Source: Halocaridina rubra (Eukaryota > Arthropoda > Malacostraca > Decapoda > Atyidae). From it: a stretch of DNA of 64,000 nucleotides. The translations under genes and the position numbers were made by a program. The stretch is taken from NCBI GenBank assembly GCA_037179515.1, contig JAXCGZ010015117.1:163501-227500 (forward strand), read 5' to 3'. Below, one piece after another: positions 1 to 13,007 of this stretch (within the stretch, counting starts at the first letter, position 1; each line of letters begins with the position of its first letter). The notes below the pieces were generated by a model. The model saw nothing but the letters and a program-made list of their open reading frames with translations. It was not told the origin of the DNA and did not search any database.

Positions 1-275
1 TCACACTGGAATTATGGTTGTTTAAATATAAGAATATGTTTGTATTACAGATTTCCAACAAGGAAATAGACCCTGCATGCTCTAGTTGTCTGTAAAAGTA
101 CTCTATATATGTTATGTTTGTGTAATTTGTATAGGAATTCTTAGAAAATAGCTTAAATAATTCGGCCCCATTTCTATTGTAAACTAATGTTAGCTAGGAT
201 ATGTCCAAGAGCTCCCGGAAAATTAGCCCATGCTTCGACTGAAATAAGAGATATTTCAGTTTTGGTTGGGAGGGA
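1..275. other. Unannotated AT-rich flank
   Basis: No open frame, repeat or RNA signature is recognisable here. It is the left flank of the solo LTR that follows. Confidence 0.5.
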
Positions 276-1745
<1,470 letters not shown>

Positions 1746-1748
1746 TAC

Positions 1749-2164
1749 ATATGTAATTGTTGTTTGCATGACAGTTTTGTTTTTATTGTATCTTATGTGT
1801 ATATCTGTATATATACGGACACATTATGTAAGCCTGTTCATTATATCAAGTATGCACATATGTTTGTATGTATATTATGTAGTGCATTATTTAGGCTAGC
1901 TGTAGAAGAGAGAGTGGAAATTGAGACGCTTAACTTTTTAGCCATTAGCCTGTCACCTTTTCGGGAAAATGCTTATTACCGTGCCTGTGCGAACAGAGAA
2001 CCATTTTATGTAACTGAGTTTCCACTCATTTTTCCATGTAATGACAGGGAATCCTAGTTATCCACTACTACCAGGGCCCTTTTCTTTACTAAGTACCAGT
2101 AGTTGTTCTCGTGAGATGCTGCAAGACAAATGTTTACGACGTGCCTTTAATACATGCGAAATTG
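1749..2164. other. Unannotated spacer
   Basis: A 108-codon open frame at 1731-2057 starts inside repeat sequence and resembles nothing I know. I see no supported gene. Confidence 0.4.
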
Positions 2165-2165
2165 G

Positions 2166-4221
2166 TTGTGATTACCTAATTGTGATTACCTGATTGTGTT
2201 TACGGGAAAGAGCCCAAAGCTCGTATCTTCCCGTCTCCTCATCGGTTCCATTTTATACTTAGTCATACTTATCATACCTGTCCTTAAAACTATGGATTCA
2301 GATAGCATTAACTACCTCCTCGCTTAGCGAATTCCAATTATCAACTACTCTTACACTGAAAAAGTATTTCCTTACATCCTGCAAAGAAGTTTTCTTACGA
2401 AGCTTCAAACTATGACCTCTAGTTCTAGAGCCAGCCATATCAAAATATCGATCCCTATCCACTCTATCATAACCATGAAGGAATTTAAAGACTGTCACCA
2501 TATCCCCCCTCACTCTTCTAGCTTCCAGTGATGGTAAGTCTAATTCCCTCAGCCTCTCATCATAACTGAGATTGCGTATTTCTGGCACCAGTTTCGTGGC
2601 ATGTCTTTGAACTTTTTCAAGCTTAGCTATGTGCTTTTTCAAGTGTGGATTCCAAAAGGGGGCTGCATATTCGAGTTTTGGCCTCACATAGGTTACATAA
2701 ATATTTCTCAACATTTCCTTGTCCATGTGCCTGAAGGCTACGCTTACATTTGATAAGAATGCATATGCTGCCCTTACTATGCCATTTATATGTATTTCTG
2801 GAGACAAATCTGCTAGTATGTTTACTCCTAGATCTCTCTCATTTTCTGTCTCTTGAAGTTGTACTCCAGCCACCGAGTAGTCAAGCTTGGGCCTTCTTGC
2901 ACTTGTACCCATTCTCATTACCTTACATTTTGAAGTATTGAATTTCATTAGCCACTTTTCTGACCACTCAAGCAGATTATTTAGATCCTCCTGAAGTTCT
3001 CTACCATTGTTCTCGTTTTTTACTTTCTTCACAATCTTTGCATCAACTGCAAACATATTCATGAATGAATTTACAGACTCTGGTAGGTCATTTACATATA
3101 CAAGGAACAAAAGTGGCCCTAAAACTGAACCCCGTGGAACTCCACTACTAACTCTTCTTCATTCAGACACTGAGTGTCTTACTCTAACCCTCTGTTCCCT
3201 TCCTTCTAAGTAAGTTTTTATTCATTCCAAAACATTTCCACCTATTCTAGCCATTGATTGCAGCTTCCTAATAAGTCTCCCATGTGGAACAGTGTCAAAC
3301 GCTTTCTGGAAGTCTAGGAATATGCAATCTGCCCAGCCCTCTCTTTCCTGTAAGATTTGGCTTACCTCATCATAAAATTCTAATAAGTTTGTTACTGTTG
3401 ATCTACCTTCTCTGAAGCCATGTTGCCTCACTGACAAAAAGATGAAGGATTCCAAGTGAAGAGAGATATGTTTCCTTAGTAGTTTCTCCATAACTTTGCA
3501 AACTATGCTGGTCAAGGAAACTGGTCTATAGTTCAGAGCCGTATCCCTCCTTCCCTTTTTGAAGATAGGTATCACATTTGCTTGTTTCCAGCATCTTGGA
3601 ATCTCCCCCAACTCCAGTGACTCCTTAAATATGATACTTAGTGCCACTGATATTGTGTTTGCGCATTTTTTAAGCACATGAGGGGATATGTCATCAGGAC
3701 CTGTAGCTTTATGAACATCTAAATCCATCAGCGCTTTGCATACCTCTGTGGCTGTAAGGTTGATGTTCTCTAATACCGGCCCTTGAGCTTCTATCACTGC
3801 AATAGAGGGGGTGGGGTATTTTCTACTGTAAATACTGACTGAAACTCCTTGTTCAATTCTTTGCAGATCTCTTCATCCGTCTCAGTGATGCTTCCATCCG
3901 CTCTCTTTAGCCTTAAAACCTGTTCTTTTACCTTCAGTTTTCCTCTGATAAAGCTGTGGAAAAGCTTGGGATTTTCTTTAGCCTTCCTGGTGATGTCCCT
4001 CTCATAGTCTCTCTCTGCCTCTCTCCTTTTACTTAGGTAGTCATTTCTTGCTCTTTTGTAGGTTTGCCAGGCATTTATGTTTTTTCTCCTCCTATACCTT
4101 TTCCAGCATTTGTCTCTCCACTCCTTAGCTCTTTTACACCCATTATCGAACCATTTCTCTCTGGCATGAATTACACCTACTTTGGTGACAGGTATGCAGC
4201 AATCTACTATCTTCCCATATT
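2166..4221 (-). mobile_element. CR1-like LINE copy A, 5'-truncated and decayed
   Basis: A minus-strand CR1-clade retrotransposon. Its 3' tail of GTGATTACCTAATT-type units (plus-strand reading) lies at 2166-2200, followed by the stem-loop region and the 3' part of ORF2 up to the linker before the RT domain. The RT is dead: the FADD active-site motif reads FAVD near 3050, two TGG codons have become TGA near 3160 and 3215, and a frameshift lies near 3800. At about 4221 the sequence switches in mid-element into the 3' coding end of another copy (B), with no tail between them. Confidence 0.93.
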
Positions 4222-5521
4222 TCTTAAAACTATGGATTGAGATAGCATTAACTACCTCCTCTCTTAGCCAATTCCAATTATCAACTACTCTTACACTGAA
4301 AAAGTATTTCCTTACATCCTGCAAAGAAGTTTTCTAGTTCTAGAGCCTGCCATATCAAAATATCGATCCCTATCCACTCAATCATAACCATGAAGGAATT
4401 CAAGGACTGTCACCATATCCCCCCTCAATCTTGTATCTTCGAGTGATGGTAAGTCTAATTCCCTCAGCTTCTCATCACACCTGAGATTACGTATTTCTGG
4501 CACCAGTTTCGTGGCATGTCTTTGAACTTTTTCTAGCTTAGCTATGTGCTTTTTCAAGTGCGGATTCTAAAAGGGGGCTGCATATGCGAGTTTTGGCCTC
4601 ATATAGGTTACATAAATATTTCTGAACATTTCCTTGTCCATGTACCTGAAGGCTACCCTTACATTTGATAAGAGTGCATATGCTGCCCTTACTATGCCAT
4701 TTATATGTATTTCTGGAGACAAATCTGCCAGTGTGTTTACACCTACATCTCTCTCATTTTCTGTCTCTTGAAGTTGTACTCCAGCCACCGAGTAGTCAAG
4801 CTTGAGCCTTCTTGCACTTGTACCCATTCTCATTACCTTACATTTTGAAGTACTGAATTTCATTAGCCACTTTCTGACCACTCATGCAGACTATTTAGAT
4901 CTTCCTGAAGTTCTCTACCATTGTTCTCGTTTTTTACTTTCTTCACAATCTTTGCATCATCTGCAAACATATTCATGAATGAATTTACAGACTCTGGTAG
5001 ATCATTTACATATACAAGGAACAAAAGTGGCCCTAAAACTGAACCCTGTGGAACACCGCTAATAACTCTTCTCCACTCAGACACTGAGTGTCTTACTATA
5101 ACCCTCTGTTCCCTTCCTTCTAAGTAAGTTTTTATCCACCCCAAGACTTTTCCACCTATTGTAGCCATTGCTTGCAGCTTCCTAATAAGTCTCCCATGTG
5201 GAACAGTGTCAAACGCTTTCTGGAAGTCTAGGAATATGCAGTCTGCCCAGCGCTCTCTTTTCTGTAAGATTCGGCTTACCTCATCATAAAATTCTAATAA
5301 GTTTGTTACTGTTGATCTACCTTCTCTGAAGCCATGTTGCCTCCCTGACAAAAAGTTGAAGGATTCCAAGTGAAGAGAGATATGTTTCCTTAGTAGTTTC
5401 TCCATAACTTTGCAAACTATACTGGTCAAGGAAACTGGTCTATAGTTCAGAGCCGTATCCCTCCTTCCCTTTTTGAAGATAGGTATCACGTATGCTTGTT
5501 TCCAGCATCTTGGAATCTCCC
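4222..5521 (-). mobile_element. CR1-like LINE copy B, lacking both ends
   Basis: The segment starts inside the last codons of ORF2, without stop, stem-loop or tail, and runs through the RT domain to about 5521. The RT motifs [11 protein letters not shown] and FADD are intact in the 4863-5489 frame. A frameshift near 4870 separates this from the C-terminal part (4567-4881), and a short deletion lies near 4336. It was probably joined to copy A by deletion or recombination. Confidence 0.9.
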
Positions 5522-5637
5522 CTGAGGTTGTGTGATTACCTAATTGTGATTACCTAATTGTGGTTACGGGAAAGAGCCCATAGCTCGTATCTTCCCGTCT
5601 CCTCATCGGTTCCATTTTATACTTAGTCATACTTATC

Positions 5638-8444
5638 CTACTTGTCCTTAAAACTATGGATTGAGATAGCATTAACTACCTCCTCGCTTAGCCAATTCCA
5701 ATTATCAACTACTCTTACACTGAAAAAGTATTTCCTTACATCCTGCAAAGAAGTTTTCTTACGAAGCTTCAAACTATGACCTCTAGTTCTAGAGCCAGCC
5801 ATATCAAAATATCGATCCCTATCCACTATATCATAACCATGAAGGAATTTAAAGACTGTCACCATATCCCCCCTCACTCTTCTAGCTTCCAGTGATGGTA
5901 AGTCTAATTCCCTCAGCCTCTCATCATAACTGAGATTGCGTATTTCTGGCACCAGTTTCGTGGCATGTCTTTGAACTTTTTCAAGCTTAGCTATGTGCTT
6001 TTTCAAGTGCGGATTCCAAAAGGGGGCTGCATATTCGAGTTTTGGCCTCACATAGGTTATATAAATATTTCTCAACATTTCCTTGTCCATGTGCCTGAAG
6101 GCTACGCTTACATTTGATAAGAATGCATATGCTGCCCTTACTATGCCATTTATATGTATTTCTGGAGACAAATCTGCCAGTATGTTTACTCCTAGATCTC
6201 TCTCATTTTCTGTCTCTTGAAGTTGTACTCCAACCACCGAGTAGTCAAGCTTGGGCCTTCTTGCACTTGTACCCATTCTCATTACCTTACAGTTTGAAGT
6301 ATTGAATTTCATTAACCACTTTTCTCACCACTCATGCAGATTATTTAGATCCTCCTGAAGTTCTCTACCATTGTTCTCGTTTTTTACTTTCTTCACAATC
6401 TTTGCATCATCTGCAAACATATTCATGAATGAATTTACAGACTCTGGTAGGTCATTTACATATACAAGGAACAAAAGTGGCCCTAAAACTGAACCCTGTG
6501 GAACGCCACTACTAACTCTTCTCCATTCAGACACTGAGTGTCTTACTCTAACCCTCTGTTCCCTTCCTTCTAAGTAAGTTTTTATCCATTCCAAAACATT
6601 TCTACCTATTCTAGCCATTGATTGCAGCTTCCTAATAAGTCTCCCATGTGGATCAGTGTCAAACGCTTTCTGGAAGTCTAGGAATATGCAATCTGCCCAG
6701 CCCTCTCTTTCCTGTAAGATTTGGCTTACCTCATCATAAAATTCTAATAAGTTTGTTACTGTTGATCTACCTTCTCTGAAGCCATGTTGCCTCACTGACA
6801 AAAAGTTGAAGGATTCCAAGTGAAGAGAGATATGTTTCCTTAGTAGTTTCTCCATAACTTTGCAAACTATGCTGGTCAAGGAAACTGGTCTATAGTTCAG
6901 AGCCGTATCCCTCCTTCCCTTTTTGAAGATAGGTATCACATTTGCTTGTTTCCAGCATCTTGAAATCTCCCCCGACTCCAGTGACTCCTTAAATATGATA
7001 CTTAGTGCCACTGATATTGTGTTTGCGCATTTTTTAAGCACATGAGGGGATTTGTCATCAGGACCTGTAACTTTATGAACATCTAAATCCATCAGCGCTT
7101 TGCATACCTCTGTGGCTGTAAGGTTGATGTTCTCTAATACCGGCCCTTGAGCTTCTATCACTGCAATCTGAGGGGGTGGGGTATTTTCTACTGTAAATAC
7201 TGACTGAAACTCCTTGTTCAATTCTTTGCAGATCTCTTCATCCGTCTCAGTGATGCTTCCATCCGCTCTCTTTAGCCTTAAAACCTGTTCTATTACCTTA
7301 AGTTTTCCTCTGATAAAGCTGAGGAAAAGCTTGGGATTTTCTTTAGCCTTCCTGGTGATGTCCCTCTCATAGTCTCTCTCTGCCTCTCTCCTTTTACTTA
7401 GGTAGTCATTTCTTGCTCTTTTGTAGGTTTGCGAGGCATTTATGTTTTTTCTCCTCCTATTCCTTTTCCAGCATTTGTCTCTCCACTCCTTAGCTCTTTT
7501 ACACCCATTATCGAACCATTTCTCTCTGGCATGAATTACACCTACTTTGGTGACAGGTATGCAGCAATCTACTATCTTCCCATATTTCTCACAAAAGATG
7601 TCATACATTTCTTGTACAGACTTGTTGTAAATAAGGTTCTCCAGTCAATAACAGCAAAAAGCTCATTCATTTTGATGTAATCTCCTTTCCGATAGTTCCT
7701 CCTCATGTCCTCAGTGCCTCTACTCTCAGGAAGAATATCTTCAATGATATACTCCATCAACAACACACAGTGGTCACTCTTTCCAATTGGTGGTTCATAC
7801 TCAATATTTTCAATATCCAACACATTATCTGTGAACACTAGATCAAGTAGTGATGGCTCATCCCCACCCCTGGCTCTTGTTGGTTCCATTACATGTTGGT
7901 GTAGGAAATTCCCTTGTACGCAATCTAGGAATCTTGCCCCGAATGAGTCCTCACCACTGTGTGGGTCAAGATTTATCCAATCTATCTCTTTATGATTAAA
8001 GTCTCCCATAATCAAAATCCTACATTTTTTCTCCCGTGCCATGTTAACAACTGAGTTTATGACTTCAATAGTACCTATATGACTTTCCTCATAAATTTCA
8101 AGCCTATTTTGGTTCCTTGGTGGGTTGTATGCAACAGTTATTATAATGCTCTCTGACCCAGTATTTATGCGAGCAACAAGAAATTCCCTGAACTCACTTT
8201 CTATAGCCAAGTTTATTTCTTCGACTTGAATCCTCTCACTTATGAGCAGTGCTATCCCTCCACCAGTCCTCTCAGATCTTTCAACCCTTAGTATTCTGAA
8301 GCCCTTAGGAAAAACTGTGACACTTTTTATGTCCTCACTCAACTTAGTCTCTGTAATTGCTACTATATCTGCCTTACTGTTGTGAATCCTATCTTTTAAT
8401 TCTACTGCCTTACCAGCTAATCCATCAGCATTTGTGTATAACAA
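5638..8444 (-). pseudogene. CR1-like ORF2 (endonuclease-RT), copy C, broken
   Basis: The pol protein of the LINE, which would nick target DNA and reverse transcribe the element RNA. From its N terminus it has an APE-type endonuclease (motifs TETK, GDFNHKEIDW, SDHC), a basic linker, and RT with [11 protein letters not shown] and FADD. The C-terminal region is CR1-like ([18 protein letters not shown] and a conserved DNWN motif). It is split into three frames by a 1-bp deletion near 7630 and a TGA near 6324. No ATG precedes the endonuclease domain in this frame. Confidence 0.88.
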
Positions 8445-8552
8445 TCTTAATGAGGCCCCATCCCCTGATCTTCTGTCATTATCTTCTTTATCTCCCCTTT
8501 GTCTGGAAGTATTCTGTAACGAAAATTTTTCTTCTCTTCTTCATTTCTCTCA

Positions 8553-9527
8553 TCATTTAACCTTCTTGCCTCTTGCAACAAGTTTTTTGATCTTTCCCAT
8601 CTCTTCCTGTGTTCTGTATCGTCTAATGAACACTTCTTTGAATTCTTGAAGGTCTTTTAGACTTTTTTTTCTCAACAATATTTCCCTACATGTTTCCCCT
8701 CTCTCAAAGGTTACTTTTGTTGGTCTCGGCTTTCCTTCCCTCGAATATTTACCTAGTTGGTGTATGTTTACAATATCCTCAGGACCACATACTACTCCAA
8801 GCTTTCTTATCAGGTCTACAACCCTAGCTTTATTTTCTTCAAGTCTCCCCTGCCATGTTGGCTCCTGGGACTCGCTTATGGCTGAGATTACCACTGTCTT
8901 CTCCTTATCAAGTGCCTGTCTGATGAGTGGGTTTGCCCTTTCCATCACAACATCTTTCATTTTTTCGATTACTGTCTCTTTATAGTCAACTGTTTGTATG
9001 TTTTCCAGTGCCACCACCTTTACAGCCTCTTTTACTGCCACATTCCCCTTTAGTGCATCAGCAAAGGAAGTTTTCATGGCATCATTTTCCATATTCAGCT
9101 CCTGGAACTCTTTTCTGAACTGTTCAATGTTTTCCTTAATCTGGACATTCCAAGCAGCAATCTCGTCTCTCTCAGAAGAGAGCAGTGAACTAACTTCTAA
9201 TTCCTTTAGGTTGTCATTCAGCTGTTTGTTTTTATCTTCTTGTTTAGAAAGTCTAGATTCTAGTTGACTCGTTTCCCCTTCCAGCTTCTTTATTCTTTTT
9301 TCTAGTTCCTTTCTCTCCTGCCCTTGTGCTTTATTTGCTTCCTCCAAAGATCTTATTTGCTCTCTGAGTGTTTCATTCTCTTTCATTTCTCCATCCATAT
9401 TCCGAATTTTATCATCAAGGCTTATAACCATTTCCTCTAAATTTTTGATTTTCTGTTTGAGTCTCCTGATGGCTACCCCTCCTACCGACCCATGGATGGG
9501 AGAGGTTTGGGACAGAGATGGCGTCAT
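8553..9527 (-). pseudogene. CR1-like ORF1 (coiled coil plus RRM-like), copy C
   Basis: This is the nucleic-acid chaperone-type ORF1 protein of the LINE. It starts at ATG 9527, a good start because the leader upstream differs from coding sequence. Residues 20-130 are rich in E, K, L and Q with heptad spacing and are probably a trimerising coiled coil. A central region (about 130-200) follows. The C-terminal part, from TVVISAISES to the VFIRRYRTQEEM stretch, has the layout of the RRM-like/CTD module of L1- and CR1-type ORF1 proteins. Single-stranded RNA binding is inferred from the family. A 1-nt insertion near 8582 replaces the last ~35 residues; in copies D and F the frame continues to a stop next to the start of ORF2. 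Confidence 0.8.
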
Positions 9528-9677
9528 TTTTATGTTCTCCCTCTCACAGAATATAGAAAGAAGACGAGAAAGAGGAAAACGTGTGTGTGATTACCTAATT
9601 GTGATTACCTAATTTTGTTTACGGGAAAGAGCCCAAAGCTTGCATCTTCCCGTCTCCTGATCGGTCCCATTTTAGAC

Positions 9678-11540
9678 TTAGTGATACTTATCGTACCTGT
9701 CCTTAAAACTATGGATTGAGATAGCATTAACTACCTCCTCGCTTAGCGAATTCCAATTATAAACTACTCTTACACTGAAAAAGTATTTCCTTACATCCTG
9801 CAACGAAGTTTTCTTACGAAGCTTCAAACTATGACCTCTAGTTCTAGAGCCAGCCATATCGAAATATCGATCCCTATCCACTCTATCATAACCATGAAGG
9901 AATTTAAAGACTGTCACCATATCCCCCCTTACTCTTCTAGCTTCGAGTGATGGCAAGTCTAATTCCCTCAGCCTCTCATCATAACTGAGATTGCGTATTT
10001 CTGGCACCAGTTTCGTGGCATGTCTTTGAACTTTTTCAAGCTTAGCTATGTGCTTTTTCAAGTGCGGATTCCAAAAGGGGGCTGCATTTTCGAGTTTTGG
10101 CCTCACATAGGTTACATAAATATTTCTGAACATTTCCTTGTCCATGTGCCTGAAGGCTACCCTTACATTTGATAAGAATGCATATGCTGCCCTTACTACG
10201 CCATTTATATGTATTTCTGGAGACAAATCTGCCAGTATGTTTACTCCTAGATCTCTCTCATTTTCTGTCTCTTGAAGCTGTACTCCAGCCACCGAGTAGT
10301 CAAGCTTGGGCCTTCTTGCACTTGTATCCATTCTCATTACCTTACATTTTGAGGTATTGAATTTCATTAGCCACTTTTCTGACCACTCATGCAGATTATT
10401 TAGATCCTCCTGAAGTTCTCTACCATTGTTCTCGTTTTTTACTTTCTTCACAATCTTTGCATCATCTGCAAACATATTCATGAATGAATTTACAGACTCT
10501 GGTAGGTCATTTACATATACAAGGAACAAAAGTGGCCCCAAAACTGAACCCTGTGGAACTCCACTACTAACTCTTCTCCATTCAGACACAGAGTGTCTTA
10601 CTCTAACCCTCTGTTCCCTTCCTTCTAAGTAAGTTTTTATCCATTCCAAAACATTTCCACCTATTCTAGCCATTGAATGCAGCTTCCTAATAAGTCTCCC
10701 ATGTGGAACAGTGTCAAACGCTTTCTGGAAGTCTAGGAATATGCAATCTGCCCAGCCCTCTCTTTCCTGTAAGATTTGGCTTACCTCATCATAAAATTCT
10801 AATAAGTTTGTTACTGTTGATCTACCTTCTCTGAAGCCATGTTGCCTCACTGACAAAAAGTTGAAGGATTCCAAGTGAAGAGAGATATGTTTCCTTAGTA
10901 GTTTCTCCATAACTTTGCAAACTATGCTGGTCAAGGAAACTGGTCTATAGTTCAGAGCCGTATCCCTCCTTCCCTTTTTGAAGATAGGTATCACATTTGC
11001 TTGTTTCCAGCATCTTGGAATCTCCCCCGACTCCAGTGACTCCTTAAATATGATACTTAGTGCCACTGATATTGTGTTTGCGCATTTTTTAAGCACATGA
11101 GGGGATATGTCATCAGGACCTGTAGCTTTATGAACATCTAAATCCATCAGCGCTTTGCATACCTCTGTGGCTGTAAGGTTGATGTTTTCTAATACCGGCC
11201 CTTGAGCTTCTATCACTGCAATCTGGGGGGGTGGGGTATTTTCTACTGTAAATACTGACTGAAACTCCTTGTTCAATTCTTTGCAGATCTCTTCGTCCGT
11301 CTCAGTGATGCTTCCATCCGCTCTCTTTAGCCTTAAAACCTGTTCTTTTACCTTCAGTTTTCCTCTGATAAAGCTGTGGAAAAGCTTGGGATTTTCTTTA
11401 GCCTTCCTGGTGATGTCCCTCTCATAATCTCTCTCTGCCTCTCTCCTTTTACTTAGGTAGTCATTTCTTGCTCTTTTGTAGGTTTGCCAGGCATTTATGT
11501 TTTTTCTCCTCCTATACCTTTTCCAGCATTTGTCTCTCCA
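9678..11540 (-). pseudogene. CR1-like ORF2, RT half, copy D
   Basis: A long open segment of the LINE pol protein with RT motifs complete: LDFQKAFDTV (motif A), [11 protein letters not shown] (motif B) and FADD (motif C). The CR1-type C terminus ends in DRYDKYH before TAA. It lacks the endonuclease because of a TAG at about 11545. The upstream linker is readable in the same frame but has no ATG. Confidence 0.85.
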
Positions 11541-12590
11541 CTACTTAGCTCTTTTACACCCATTATCGAACCATTTCTCTCTGGCATGAATTACACCTAC
11601 TTTGGTGACAGGTATGCAGCAATCTACTATCTTCCCATATTTCTCACAAAAGATGTCATACATTTCTTGTACAGATTTGTTGTAAAATAAGGTTCTCCAG
11701 TCAATAACTGCAAAAAGCTCATTCATTTTGATGTAATCTCCTTTCCGATAGTTCCTCCTCATGTCCTCAGTGCCTCTACTCTCAGGAAGAATATATTCAA
11801 TGATATACTCCATCAACAACACACAGTGGTCACTCTTTCCAATTGGTGGTTCATACTCAATATTTTCAATATCCAACACATTATCTGTGAACACTAGATC
11901 AAGTAGTGATGGCTCATCCCCACCCCTGGCTCTTGTTGGTTCCATTACATGTTGGTGTAGGAAATTCCCTTGTACGCAATCTAGGAATCTTGCCCCGAAT
12001 GAGTCCTCACCACTGTGTGGGTCAAGATTTATTCAATCTATCTCTTTATGATTAAAGTCTCCCATAATCAAAATCCTACATTTTTTCTCCCGTGCCATGT
12101 TAACAACTGAGTTTATGACTTCAATAGTACCTATATGACTTTCCTCATAAATTTCAAGCCTATTTTGGTTCCTTGGTGGGTTGTATACAACAGTTATTAT
12201 AATGCTCTCTGACCCAGTATTTATGCGAGCAACAAGAAATTCCCTGAACTCACTTTCTATAGCCAAGTTTATTTCTTCAACTTGAATCCTCTCACTTATG
12301 AGCAGTGCTATCCCTCCACCAGTCCTCTCAGATCTTTCAACCCTTAGTATTCTGAAGCCCTTAGGAAAAACTGTGACACTGTTTATGTCCTCACTCAACT
12401 TAGTCTCTGTAATTGCTACTATATCTGCCTTACTGTTGTGAATCCTATCTTTTAATTCTACTGCCTTACCAGCTAATCCATCAGCATTTGTGTATAACAA
12501 TCTTAATGAGGCCCCATCCCCTGATCTTCTGTCATTATCTTCTTTATCTCCCCTTTGTCTGGAAGTATTCTGTAACGAAAATTTTTCTTC
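11541..12590 (-). pseudogene. CR1-like ORF2, endonuclease half, copy D
   Basis: The APE endonuclease part is readable in one frame from the -1 overlap with ORF1, with TETKLSEDIN, GDFNHKEID, EPTRARGGDEPSLLD and the SDHC catalytic histidine. It is cut by TGA near 12034 (Trp of the HKEIDW motif) and ends at TAG near 11545. Confidence 0.82.
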
Positions 12591-12984
12591 TCTTCTTCAT
12601 TTCTCTCATCATTTAACCTTCTTGCCTCTTGCAACAAGTTTTTGATCTTTCCCATCTCTTCCTGTGTTCTGTATCGTCTAATGAACACTTCTTTGCATTC
12701 TTGAAGGTCTTTTAGACTTTTTTTTCTCAACAATATTTCCCTACATGTTTCCCCTCTCTCAAAGGTTACTTTTGTTGGTCTCAGCTTTTCTTCCCTCGAA
12801 TATTTACCTAGTTGGTGTATGTTTACAATATCCTCAGGACCACATACTACTCCAAGCTTTCTTATCAGGTCTACAACCCTAGCTTTATTTTCTTCAAGTC
12901 TCCCCTGCCATGTTGGCTCCCGGGATTCACCTATGCCTGAGATTACCACTGTCTTCTCCTTATCAAGTGCCTGTCTGATGAGTG
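12503..12984 (-). pseudogene. CR1-like ORF1, C-terminal half, copy D
   Basis: The RRM-like C-terminal module of ORF1 is open to its natural stop TAA at 12503. It includes the VNIHQLGKYSREEK and VTFERGETCREILLRKK stretches and the K/E-rich tail. The 5' side runs into (TG)n at the truncation point, so the N-terminal coiled coil is missing. Confidence 0.82.
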
Positions 12985-13007
12985 TGTGTGTGTGTGTGTG
13001 TGTGTGA
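12984..13007. repeat. Short (TG)n tract at a LINE 5' junction
   Basis: About 12 TG units lie exactly where copy D is truncated. Confidence 0.9.

Larger units (their letters stand above)
5529..9582 (-). mobile_element. CR1-like LINE copy C, essentially full length
   Basis: The most complete copy in the window (about 4.05 kb). In minus-strand order it has a short 5' leader (about 9582-9528), ORF1 (from 9527), ORF2 (about 8444-5638), a stem-loop region and a two-unit tail. It is inactive. ORF1 has an extra T near 8582, the endonuclease region has a 1-bp deletion near 7630, and a nonsense TGA lies near 6324. It is the only copy retaining the ORF1 start ATG and sequence 5' of it. Confidence 0.95.
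9583..12985 (-). mobile_element. CR1-like LINE copy D, 5'-truncated in ORF1
   Basis: The tail begins in GTGTGTGATTACC directly against copy C. ORF2 is open from the RT region to its end (about 11540-9678). It is broken by a TAG near 11545 (Glu codon in the EWRDK motif) and a TGA near 12034 (Trp codon in HKEIDW). ORF1 is intact from its C terminus at 12503 back to about 12980, where the element stops at ...GATGAGTG and a (TG)n tract begins. Confidence 0.94.

Noticed and set aside
3007..3213. Repeated plus-strand frame starting MFSFFTFFTIFASSANIF, seen in six LINE copies
   Set aside because: It is the antisense of the RT coding sequence and recurs only because the LINE does.
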